The notes under the pieces are model-generated. The model saw only the letters and a list, made by a program, of their open reading frames with translations. It did not search any database and was not told where the DNA came from. From Actinomadura hallensis (GTDB lineage: Bacteria > Actinomycetota > Actinomycetes > Streptosporangiales > Streptosporangiaceae), in contig NZ_VFPO01000001.1 in NCBI RefSeq assembly GCF_006716765.1, positions 3,968,001 through 4,032,000 on the forward strand: a stretch of DNA of 64,000 bases, read 5' to 3'. The first letter of the stretch is position 1. Each line of letters starts with the position of its first letter. The position numbers and the translations under genes are program-made. Of the stretch, positions 54,741 through 64,000 are shown piece by piece.

Positions 54741-55313
54741 ATGCGGCGGAACGTCGAGCGGAGGACGGCGCTGGTCGACGCGGCGATCGAGGTGCTGGCC
54801 AGGGAAGGCGCGCGCGGGCTGACGTTCCGCGCCGTCGACGCCGAGGCCGGCGTCCCGACCGGGACCGCGTCCAACTACTTCGCCGACCGCGACGACCTGC
54901 TCATGCAGGCCGGCCGCCGCGTCTACGACCGCCTGCGACCGGACGAGGCCACGCTGGCCGGCCGCATGGAGGGACCGCGCGACCCGGCCAAGGTCACCGA
55001 GCTGCTGCGCGGCACGGTCGGGCGCATCACCGACTTCCGCACCGGCTACCTCGCCCTCCTGGAACTGCGCCTGGAGGCGACGCGGCGGCCCGGGCTGCGC
55101 GCCCTCCTGACCGAGCGCGTGCGCGAGGACGTGGAGGCCAACATCGAAGGCCACCTCGCCTCGGGCCTGCCGGGCGACGCCGACTCGGTCCGCCTCCTCT
55201 ACCTCGCGCTCAACTGGCTGATCGTGGAGCACCTCACCCTGCCGGGCGTCTTCACCGAGGAGGAGGTCCGGGACCTCGTGGAGATCGCGGTGGAGCGCGT
55301 CGTCCCGCACTAG
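54741..55313 (+). CDS. TetR-family transcriptional regulator
   Basis: The 190-residue protein has a TetR HTH at about residues 8-52 (LVDAAIEVLAREG, PTGTASNYFADRDDLL) and a C-terminal helical domain. The 5' untranslated region is short and lies within the operator arm (54715-54731), supporting autorepression. Its divergent neighbour is the DHFR-like reductase. Confidence 0.93.
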   Translation: MRRNVERRTALVDAAIEVLAREGARGLTFRAVDAEAGVPTGTASNYFADRDDLLMQAGRRVYDRLRPDEATLAGRMEGPRDPAKVTELLRGTVGRITDFRTGYLALLELRLEATRRPGLRALLTERVREDVEANIEGHLASGLPGDADSVRLLYLALNWLIVEHLTLPGVFTEEEVRDLVEIAVERVVPH

Positions 55314-55331
55314 CCGCCGGGCAGCCGGGCG

Positions 55332-56366
55332 TCAGCTCAGCGGGCGGCCGGGGCCCTTCTTGATCTGCTCGATGAACAGCCGCGCGAACGCCCGCTGGCC
55401 CGCGGCCGTCGGGTGGTAGCTGCGCGGCTCCGCCTCGAGCGCCGGAAGGTTCAGCGCGAGGCCGTTCATGTACGGCTCGTCGCTGCCCACCTCGTGGCCG
55501 GCGAACGCGCTGTAGGCCTCGACGAACTCGACGCTGCCGCTGCCGTTGCGGGCGGCGATCTGCGCGTCGGCCTCGGCGGCGGACTGCGCGATCAGGCGGT
55601 TCAGGTCGTAGGCCCGCGCGTTCAGCCAGCGCTGGTCGGACACCGTGATGTTGTCCCCGTCCACGCCGCTCACCTCGGAGAACACCCGCGGGTAGCCGAG
55701 CACGATCACCCGGGCGCGGGGCGCCCTCGCGGTGATCTCGTCGAGCAGGCCGGGCAGGTTCCGGCGCAGCTCGGCCATCCGCTCCGCGACCTCCTCCCCC
55801 TGCCGGGTGCAGTTCTTGCTCCACGGCAGCTTGACCACGCATCCGGCGAGGACCTTGGAGAACCCGACGTCGTTGCCGCCGATGCTCAGCGTGACGAGGC
55901 TGGTGTCCGGGCCGATGCGCCCGATCTGCGGCGGCTCCCCGCCCTTCCCCTTCAGGACGTCGGCGGTCGTGGCGCCCGAGCAGGCCCAGAACTCGCTGCC
56001 CTTGGCGAAGTCGAACGCCTTGGACACCTCGTGGTAGTACGCCTTGGACGTCCTGTGGCACCGGTCGAGCGGGTTGTTGTCCGCCACCGTGGACTCCGAC
56101 CCGACCCCCGACGAGTACGAGTCGCCGAGCGCCACGTACCGGCCCCAGGTGGCCGCCTCGACCGGCGTGAGCGCCCGCCGGGTGGCCACCGGATCGGTGC
56201 GCACCGCCGGAGCGGGCTCACGGCACCCGCTGCCGAAGACCGCGCAGCGCACCGCCGGGAGCGCCACGAGCGGGACCACGGCCAGCGCCACCAGCACCAC
56301 GAGGACGGCGACGGCGCGTCCTCGCTCCCCCCAACGGTCCAGCACCCGACCGACCGGGCCGATCAT
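55332..56366 (-). CDS. Secreted or membrane-anchored SGNH/GDSL hydrolase
   Basis: The 344-residue protein has an N-terminal hydrophobic segment (VAVLVVLVALAVVPLVALP) and then an SGNH hydrolase domain with nucleophile Ser in GDSYSSGVG (near residue 82), the Gly block, Asn in IGGNDVGF and the Asp/His block YHPTAAGQ. Four cysteines (CHR, ACSG, GCVV, NCTR) probably form disulfides as in Streptomyces lipases. It acts outside the cytoplasm on esters; the substrate is unknown. The ATG at 56366 fits the membrane segment. Confidence 0.9.
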   Translation of the reverse strand: MIGPVGRVLDRWGERGRAVAVLVVLVALAVVPLVALPAVRCAVFGSGCREPAPAVRTDPVATRRALTPVEAATWGRYVALGDSYSSGVGSESTVADNNPLDRCHRTSKAYYHEVSKAFDFAKGSEFWACSGATTADVLKGKGGEPPQIGRIGPDTSLVTLSIGGNDVGFSKVLAGCVVKLPWSKNCTRQGEEVAERMAELRRNLPGLLDEITARAPRARVIVLGYPRVFSEVSGVDGDNITVSDQRWLNARAYDLNRLIAQSAAEADAQIAARNGSGSVEFVEAYSAFAGHEVGSDEPYMNGLALNLPALEAEPRSYHPTAAGQRAFARLFIEQIKKGPGRPLS

Positions 56367-56434
56367 CGTCCTCCTCCGTCTTCATGAGGCAGACGTCCGT
56401 CCGACGCTCCAGGTTCCCGGCTTTACACTGTAGA

Positions 56435-56938
56435 TCAAGTTCTGCGGGCCGGCGCCCACATGACCACCCGCGGCCCGAGGTCGTGCAGCCCCGCCTCGGC
56501 CTCCGCGTCCCAGCGGGCCCTGATCCCCGGCCCCCAGCGCTCCTCGGGCAGTTCCCCGAACCCGTGCCCGGCGTACCAGGGGCCGTTCCAGGGGACGTGG
56601 CGGAACGTCAGCAGCGCGACGCCCGGCAGCCCCACCTCCGCGGCCCGCGCCATGACCGCGTCCAGCAGCCGGGCCCCGATCCCCTGTCCCGTCAGGTCGC
56701 CGCGCACCGAGATCTGCTCCAGGTAGGCGGCCCCGTCGAGCTCCGTGACCGCCGCGAACCCCACGGGCGGGTCGCCGGCCACGAGGATCTCCGCGTCCCC
56801 GCCCGCCAGTTCCTCGACCACGGTCGGGCCCGGCGGGAGCACGATCCCGACGCCGGCGAACATCGCGTCTCCCGAGACCTCGATCTCCGGCAGAACCGGC
56901 AGATCCCCGGGCCGCGCGGGCCGGACCTCGTACCCCAT
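56435..56938 (-). CDS. GNAT-family N-acetyltransferase
   Basis: The 167-residue protein has the GNAT acetyl-CoA site ISVRGDLTGQGIGARLLDA and the preceding strand AAYLEQ. I chose Met 56938 (MGYEVRPARPGDLPVL), which matches the usual family start; an upstream ATG at 56992 adds 18 Pro-rich residues. The acceptor is unknown. It is divergent from another GNAT gene with 78 bp between starts. Confidence 0.85.
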   Translation of the reverse strand: MGYEVRPARPGDLPVLPEIEVSGDAMFAGVGIVLPPGPTVVEELAGGDAEILVAGDPPVGFAAVTELDGAAYLEQISVRGDLTGQGIGARLLDAVMARAAEVGLPGVALLTFRHVPWNGPWYAGHGFGELPEERWGPGIRARWDAEAEAGLHDLGPRVVMWAPARRT

Positions 56939-57016
56939 CCAGCGATCGTAGACCGCGGGCGGCGGCCGCGGGAAAAGGAAATGCGGCCGCAAGTCCGGGT
57001 GTGGTCACCTTTCTGC

Positions 57017-57865
57017 ATGGGATGGACGCTGAGCGACGACGTCGACGTGTTCCTCGCCGCCGCGGGCGGCTTCCTGCGCGGCGACCCGGTCTCGAACACC
57101 GTGGCCCTCACCGTGCTGGAGGACATGCGCGCTCACGGCCCCGGCCTCTACGGCGACGTGCTGTTCGGCTGGTGGACCCGGGACGGGCGCGTCCAGGGCG
57201 CGTTCCTGCGGACCGGCGGATACCCGCCGCAGCTCAGCGCGATGCCGGAGCGGGCGGCGCGGGACCTCGCGGACGTCCTCGCGGACCGCGGCGCGCGGGT
57301 GGCGGGCGCCGGCGGGGCGAAGGCCGCCGCCGAGGCGTTCGCGGACGCGTGGACGCGGCGGACCGGCGCGCGGAGCCGGATCGTGATGCGGCAGCGGCTC
57401 TACCGGCTGGCCGAGCCGGAACCGCCCGAGCCGCGGCCGGAGGGCGCCGCGCGGACCGCCGGGCGGGCCGACCGGCCGCTGCTGCTGGAGTGGGCGGCGG
57501 GCTTCTCCCGGGACGCCGGCGACGGCGCCGCGGTGAACGAGACGATGCTGGACTCCCGGCTCGCCGCGGGCCGCGTCGTCCTGTGGGAGGTGCGCGGGCG
57601 GCCGGTCGCGATGGCGTGGTGGTCCCCGGTCGTCGCGGGCATGTCCCGCGTGTCGGCCGTGTACACGCCGGCCGCGCACCGCCGCCGCGGCTACGGCGGG
57701 GCCGTCACCGAGGCGGCCGGCCACGCCGCCCGGAAGGCGGGAGCCGGCGAGGTCGTCCTTTTCGCCGACCTCGCCAACCCGACCAGCAACTCCGTCTACC
57801 GGCGCCTCGGCTACCGCCCCGTGGAAGACCGCACGATGCTCACCTTCACCACCCCCACGCCTTGA
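57017..57865 (+). CDS. Two-lobed GNAT-type acetyltransferase
   Basis: The 282-residue protein has a diverged N-lobe (about 1-130) and a C-terminal GNAT domain with VSAVYTPAAHRRRGYGGAVTEAAG and ANPTSNSVYRRLGYRPV, the acetyl-CoA and C-terminal signatures. The substrate is unknown. The ATG at 57017 lacks a clear ribosome site. It ends 55 bp before the convergent uvrB stop. Confidence 0.85.
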   Translation: MGWTLSDDVDVFLAAAGGFLRGDPVSNTVALTVLEDMRAHGPGLYGDVLFGWWTRDGRVQGAFLRTGGYPPQLSAMPERAARDLADVLADRGARVAGAGGAKAAAEAFADAWTRRTGARSRIVMRQRLYRLAEPEPPEPRPEGAARTAGRADRPLLLEWAAGFSRDAGDGAAVNETMLDSRLAAGRVVLWEVRGRPVAMAWWSPVVAGMSRVSAVYTPAAHRRRGYGGAVTEAAGHAARKAGAGEVVLFADLANPTSNSVYRRLGYRPVEDRTMLTFTTPTP

Positions 57866-57920
57866 CGCCTCCGCGTCCCGGCGACCGCCGCCCACGGCGC
57901 GGGCGGCAGGTCGGGGCGGG

Positions 57921-60038
<2,118 letters not shown>

Positions 60039-60129
60039 CGTCGCCTCCCCTGTTCCGCCGGATTCTGCTCCCACTGTATTCAGCGGGTCTGACAATCGGT
60101 GAACGCGCGGCTCGCGGCGCCGATTCCGG

Positions 60130-61281
60130 TCAGGGGGCGGGGAGGGGGATCCTCGCGCGGACGGCGTATCCGCCGCCGCGGGGACCGGCCTCGAAGGAGC
60201 CGCCGAGGGCCGTGACGCGCTCCCGCAGGCCCACCAGGCCGTTGCCGCCGCTCGGCAGCCGGTGCTCGGGGCGGGCGACGGGCGGGTCGTTGACGACCTC
60301 CACCTCCACGGCCTCCGGGAGCAGGCCGAGGTCCACGCGGGTGCCGGCGACGCCCGCGTGCTTGTGGACGTTGGTGAGCGCCTCCTGGATGAGCCGGTAG
60401 ACCGTCCGTCCCACGGCGGCGGGCATCGGCCGGTCGTCCCCGCGGATCGACAGGCGGACGCTGAGCCCGGCCGCGCCGGACTGCTCGACCAGCTCGCGCA
60501 CATGGGACAGCGACATGGACTCTTGGGGCAGGGCCTCCTCCCCCTGCCGGAGGACCCCGATGACGTGGCGGAGCTCCTCCAGGGCTTGGCGCCCCATGTC
60601 CCCGATGACGCCGGCCGTCTCCGCGGCCCGCACCGGGTCGCGCACGGCGATCGCCTTGAGCGCGCCCGCGTGCACGACCATGACGCTGATCCTGTTGGCG
60701 ACCACGTCGTGCATCTCCCGGGCGATGCGCGTCCGTTCCTCGCCCCGCGCGCGCTCTGCGAGGAGGTGCTGCTCCCGTTCGAGGCGTGCGGCCCGCTCCT
60801 GCAGCGAGGCAAGGAGCTGCTTGCGCGCCCCCATGTACAGGCCCAGCAGGACCGGGACGCCGATGAACGCGACGCTGAAGATGGCCTGCGCCGCGAACGT
60901 CTCCGTCGACGCCGTCGGCGACGGGAAGGCGAGCGAGGCGACGTAGCCCAGGACCGCGACGGTCACCACCGTCCGCCGGGACGCGGTGTACGCGGCGAGC
61001 GAGTAGAAGATCACGATGGCGGAGAACGCTCCGGAGCCGGTGACCGTCCCGAAGGTCACCATGAAGAGCGCGAGCCCCACCGGGTGGATGCGCCGCACGA
61101 CGGTGGCCAGGCCGACGATGACGCTGCACGCCGACACCACGGGCGGCGGCAGCCAGAACTGCTGCTCGACGAACCACATGAACGTCCCGTCGAGGGCGGC
61201 GAGGCCCAGCGCGAGCAAAACGTCCAGCGCGCGGGAACGCCGCGTCGGCCACGCCGCCGACCACCAACCCCGAACGCGCAT
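60130..61281 (-). CDS. NarL-type sensor histidine kinase (orphan)
   Basis: The 383-residue protein has an N-terminal membrane domain of about five hydrophobic segments (residues about 20-155), a HisKA_3 dimerisation/phosphoacceptor helix (ARERMHD-like [15 protein letters not shown]) and a HATPase_c domain ([23 protein letters not shown]). This kinase type pairs with LuxR-type response regulators, but no regulator gene adjoins it. It lies between coaE and uvrB on the same strand. Confidence 0.9.
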   Translation of the reverse strand: MRVRGWWSAAWPTRRSRALDVLLALGLAALDGTFMWFVEQQFWLPPPVVSACSVIVGLATVVRRIHPVGLALFMVTFGTVTGSGAFSAIVIFYSLAAYTASRRTVVTVAVLGYVASLAFPSPTASTETFAAQAIFSVAFIGVPVLLGLYMGARKQLLASLQERAARLEREQHLLAERARGEERTRIAREMHDVVANRISVMVVHAGALKAIAVRDPVRAAETAGVIGDMGRQALEELRHVIGVLRQGEEALPQESMSLSHVRELVEQSGAAGLSVRLSIRGDDRPMPAAVGRTVYRLIQEALTNVHKHAGVAGTRVDLGLLPEAVEVEVVNDPPVARPEHRLPSGGNGLVGLRERVTALGGSFEAGPRGGGYAVRARIPLPAP

Positions 61282-61414
61282 GCGACGAGCCTATAGCGCC
61301 GCGGCGCCGCCCCAGACCGCCCTTGTGAGAAATTTCACGAGCCCTCTCCCGAACCGCCCCTTTCCCCACGACACCGCCAGGTTCCGCGCGGCTGCGCGTC
61401 CACGCGCCCGCCGA

Positions 61415-62032
61415 TCACTCAGCGGCGTCCTTCTTGGCGGCGGCGCGCTCGGTGAGGGTCTCCCATAGGGCGTCGACCTGGGCCTTCAGGTCGTCCAGCG
61501 TGCCGGAGTTGTCGATGACGTGGGTGGCGACGGCGCGGCGCTCCTCACGGGACGCCTGGTTCGCCATGCGGGCCCGGGCGTCCTCCTCCGTCATGCCGCG
61601 ATGCTCGACGAGCCGTTCGACCTGCACCTCCTCGGGGGCGTCCACCACGACGACCTCGTCGTACATGGAGGCCAGGCCGTTCTCCACCAGCAGGGGGACG
61701 TCGTACACCACGACGGCGTCGTCGGGTGCGGCGTCCATCAGTTCCTGCATCCGCTCCCCCACCAGCGGATGGACGATCGCGTTCAGCGCCGCGAGCCGGT
61801 CGGGGTCGTTGAACACGATCCGGCCGACCTTCTCCCGGTCGAGGCCGCCCGACGGGAGGAGGACGTCCTCGCCGAACTCCGCCACGACGGCGGCGAGACC
61901 GGGCGTGCCCGGCTCCACCACCTCCCGGGCGATCTTGTCGGCGTCGATGACCACGGCTCCGCGCTCGGCGAGCAGCGCCGACACCGCGCTCTTGCCCGCC
62001 CCGATTCCGCCGGTGAGTCCCACTTTCAGCAC
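61415..62032 (-). CDS. coaE: Dephospho-CoA kinase
   Basis: The 205-residue enzyme carries out the last step of CoA synthesis. The P-loop is [39 protein letters not shown] and [13 protein letters not shown] are family hallmarks. It is about 130 bp upstream of the histidine kinase and 17 bp downstream of a GNAT gene, on the same strand. Confidence 0.97.
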   Translation of the reverse strand: MLKVGLTGGIGAGKSAVSALLAERGAVVIDADKIAREVVEPGTPGLAAVVAEFGEDVLLPSGGLDREKVGRIVFNDPDRLAALNAIVHPLVGERMQELMDAAPDDAVVVYDVPLLVENGLASMYDEVVVVDAPEEVQVERLVEHRGMTEEDARARMANQASREERRAVATHVIDNSGTLDDLKAQVDALWETLTERAAAKKDAAE

Positions 62033-62048
62033 GGGTTCACCCTAGTGG

Positions 62049-62585
62049 TCACGCCGTCCCGGCCGGGACGAGGGGCTTGCGCATGTGGACGAGCGTGAGG
62101 TGCGCGGCGACCCGCTCCCGGTGGGTCTCGGTGTAGCCGGCGCGGCGGTACAGCCGCAGGTTCCCCTCGCTGAGGTGGCCGGTGAACAGCACGCACGCGT
62201 CGGCGCGCCCGGCGACCTCGTCCTCCAGCGCGGCGAGGAGCCGCCGCCCGATGCCGCGCCGCTGCAGGTCGGGCGCGACGACGAGCCGCCCGACCAGGCA
62301 GGTGCTCCCGCTGAACTGGGCGCGGACGGCGCCGACGATCCGGCCGCCGAGCACCGCCTTCAGCACGACCGCGTCGCCCGACAGCGCCTTCCGGAGCTGC
62401 TCGACCGACTCGACCAGCGACGGGATGAACGGGTCGCCGTACAGCTGCGCCTCCGCGACGTACGCGGCGCGCTGCACGGTGAGCACCTCCCCGGCGTCCC
62501 CGGGCCCGGCCCGCTCGATCACGATCTCGGGCCCGCACTCGCCGCCGCGCTCCTCGCGGGGGGCGACCCCCCACTTTCCGGTCAT
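62049..62585 (-). CDS. GNAT-family N-acetyltransferase
   Basis: The 178-residue protein has the acetyl-CoA motif LVVAPDLQRRGIGRRLLAALE and HLSEGNLRLYRRAGYTETHRE. The substrate is unknown. Its stop is 16 bp from coaE on the same strand, suggesting co-transcription. The start ATG at 62585 is acceptable; a GTG at about residue 17 is an alternative. Confidence 0.88.
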   Translation of the reverse strand: MTGKWGVAPREERGGECGPEIVIERAGPGDAGEVLTVQRAAYVAEAQLYGDPFIPSLVESVEQLRKALSGDAVVLKAVLGGRIVGAVRAQFSGSTCLVGRLVVAPDLQRRGIGRRLLAALEDEVAGRADACVLFTGHLSEGNLRLYRRAGYTETHRERVAAHLTLVHMRKPLVPAGTA

Positions 62586-62622
62586 GGGTCGACCCTAGCG
62601 GCGGATCGCCGCCGGGGTCCGC

Positions 62623-63999
62623 TCAGCGCCCGATCCGGACGGTCACCGCGACCGGGTAGTGGTCGGACGCGTCCGACACCGGCACGTCGTACTCGGTGAC
62701 GAGGATGCCGTCCGACCCGAAGATCCAGTCGACGCGCGCGCCGTCGGACCTCGTGGGGGAGGTGTCGTTGCCGATCGCGGTGCTGCGCAGGTCGGTGCCG
62801 TCGGTCATCGCGGCGAGCTCGGGACTGTCGGGCCCGGCGTTGAAGTCGCCGCCGATCAGCGTGCGGGGCGCGCCGCCCCACGCCCGCAGCAGCGCCGCGA
62901 TGGAGCGGGCGCGCTCGTCGGCGCGGTCCTCGCCGCCCTCCAGGTGCGTGGACCACACGTCCATCGTGGTGTCGCCGACGCCGAGCCGCGCCCACACGTA
63001 CCCGCGGATCTGCGACCAGTCGCCGCGCGGCCACCGGCCGGTCCCGGAGCTGTGCACCGGCAGCGACGTCAGGATCGCGTTGCCGAACTGGCCGTCGGCG
63101 GCCGGACCCCAGATCAGCTTCATGCCGAGGCGCCGCGACAGCCACACCCCGACGTCGGCGGTGCCGGACAGCAGCGACCCGCGGCTGGCCTCCTGCAGCA
63201 GGACGACCTGGGCGCCCTGCTCCTCGATGACCCGGGCGATGCCCTCAGGGTCGAGGCGTCCCGACTGGTTGACGGCGTCGTGGATGTTGTAGCTGAGGAC
63301 CCGCACGTGGCCGGGCAGCGGCGGCGCGGGCGCCTTGCCGTCCGGCGCCGCCACGGTGAACACCAGCGTGCCGGCCAGCAGCACGAGCGCGGCGGCTCCC
63401 GCGGTGAGGGCGCGCAGCGGCGCGCGGGCGGGCAGCGGGCCGCCGCGGGCGGACGCGATCGCGGCGAGCGCACCGAGCGCGATGCCCGCCGCGCCGGGCA
63501 GCAGGTTGTTCGGGAACGGCAGCGGCGACACCGCGCTGACCTGGTACGGGACCAGGATCACGAAGATCAGCAGGCCGCCGAGCGCGGCGCCGACGTCGAC
63601 CCGCCAGACCGGCCCGCCCGCCCCGGCGCGGCGCAGCGGCGCCCGGACCGCCACGGCCAGCAGCCACGCCGACAGCACCTGCCCGACGACCACGATGGGC
63701 ACGACCTCGATGCCGGAGATCGCGTACGTCCCCGCGACGGCGCCCGCGCCGATCCCGAGGACGGTGCCGCCGAGGACGCACACGCCGCCCGGGACGGCCC
63801 GCACGGCGAGGCCGGACGCGAGGAACGCCAGCGCGAGGCCCTGCCCGATGACGATCGTGACGTGCGCGGCGGTCAGCGACAGCCATCCCGACGACGCCAC
63901 GAACGCGGGGCTGGACAGGACGAGGACCTGCAGCGCCAGGAACGGCCCGAACGCGGCGCCGCCCAGCGCGTCCCGCCAGGAGATGCCGGGCGCGGTGAT
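62623..63999 (-). CDS. Membrane-anchored endonuclease/exonuclease/phosphatase-family protein, partial
   Basis: The frame runs off the right edge of the window; the GTG at 63900 is internal, since ITAPGISWRDALGG... continues upstream in frame. Visible are at least six hydrophobic segments in the first about 210 residues, followed by a catalytic domain with LSYNIHDAVNQSGRLD, VVLLQEASRG, GDFNAGPDSPE, the Asp in RVDWIFGSDG and a terminal SDHYPVAV (His). These are the DNase I/EEP fold residues. In such fusions the domain acts outside or at the membrane, on nucleic acids or phosphoesters. Confidence 0.88.
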   Translation of the reverse strand: MTAPGISWRDALGGAAFGPFLALQVLVLSSPAFVASSGWLSLTAAHVTIVIGQGLALAFLASGLAVRAVPGGVCVLGGTVLGIGAGAVAGTYAISGIEVVPIVVVGQVLSAWLLAVAVRAPLRRAGAGGPVWRVDVGAALGGLLIFVILVPYQVSAVSPLPFPNNLLPGAAGIALGALAAIASARGGPLPARAPLRALTAGAAALVLLAGTLVFTVAAPDGKAPAPPLPGHVRVLSYNIHDAVNQSGRLDPEGIARVIEEQGAQVVLLQEASRGSLLSGTADVGVWLSRRLGMKLIWGPAADGQFGNAILTSLPVHSSGTGRWPRGDWSQIRGYVWARLGVGDTTMDVWSTHLEGGEDRADERARSIAALLRAWGGAPRTLIGGDFNAGPDSPELAAMTDGTDLRSTAIGNDTSPTRSDGARVDWIFGSDGILVTEYDVPVSDASDHYPVAVTVRIGR

Positions 64000-64000
64000 C

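Noticed and set aside
60039..60812. Upstream extension of the uvrB frame
   Set aside because: It overlaps the histidine kinase gene, and the normal UvrB start MRPVTD is at 60038.

Overview
The window is very GC-rich chromosomal DNA (an estimated 70% or more G+C by eye) from an actinobacterium. The gene set and order suggest Thermomonosporaceae, for example Actinomadura or Thermomonospora; this is inferred from gene content, not from a marker gene. The core block pyrG - NUDIX - xerD - parA - scpA - scpB - rluB - aroH - tyrA - cmk - der (about 22.5 to 33.4 kb, all on the minus strand) matches the conserved actinobacterial nucleotide, chromosome-segregation and ribosome-assembly neighbourhood known from Mycobacterium and Streptomyces. 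I see no rRNA, tRNA, CRISPR array or intact insertion sequence.

Layout. 0-6.8 kb: end of a CNNM/CorC-type membrane protein, a small HTH regulator with a leaderless, operator-covered promoter driving a Clp N-domain protein, a nitrilase-family hydrolase, a DUF3516-type DEAD/H helicase and an HD protein. 6.8-9.9 kb: an accessory island with a 581-residue disordered repeat protein overlapping a 151-residue acidic partner gene, flanked by noncoding DNA. 9.9-16 kb: carbon metabolism (gnd divergent from beta-phosphoglucomutase and a GH65 glycoside phosphorylase), SoxR and an HdeD-like protein. 16-21.3 kb: GTP-dependent PEP carboxykinase with a DasR-type operator upstream, then the molybdate genes modABC with a MerR-HTH/TOBE protein. 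21.5-22.2 kb: a small membrane-protein gene interrupted by an in-frame TAG. 33.5-35.8 kb: a very long coiled-coil protein with a coupled upstream ORF. 36.8-44.3 kb: the osmoprotection locus ectABCD followed by ehuBCDA, so ectoine/hydroxyectoine synthesis and uptake are encoded together, separated by a strong hairpin.

44.5-64 kb is a mixed region. It holds a thiolase-fold protein without the usual cysteine, a DUF35 partner and a nitronate monooxygenase-like protein; an anti-sigma-type ATPase; a methyltransferase; an unusual solute-binding lipoprotein coupled to a four-helix membrane protein without ABC permeases; a TetR/SDR pair; CapA; a divergent DHFR-like/TetR pair with a long inverted-repeat operator; a secreted SGNH hydrolase; two acetyltransferases; uvrB; an orphan histidine kinase; coaE; another acetyltransferase; and the 3' part of a membrane-anchored endonuclease/exonuclease/phosphatase-family gene cut by the window edge.

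The most unusual items are the 7.3-9.5 kb repeat-protein/partner module, the amber-interrupted membrane gene, a xerD whose only sensible start is CTG, the 303-bp structured gap inside the ect operon, the DasR-like box before pckG, and the solute-binding/membrane protein pair. All calls come from reading the sequence and recalling families. No database search was run.
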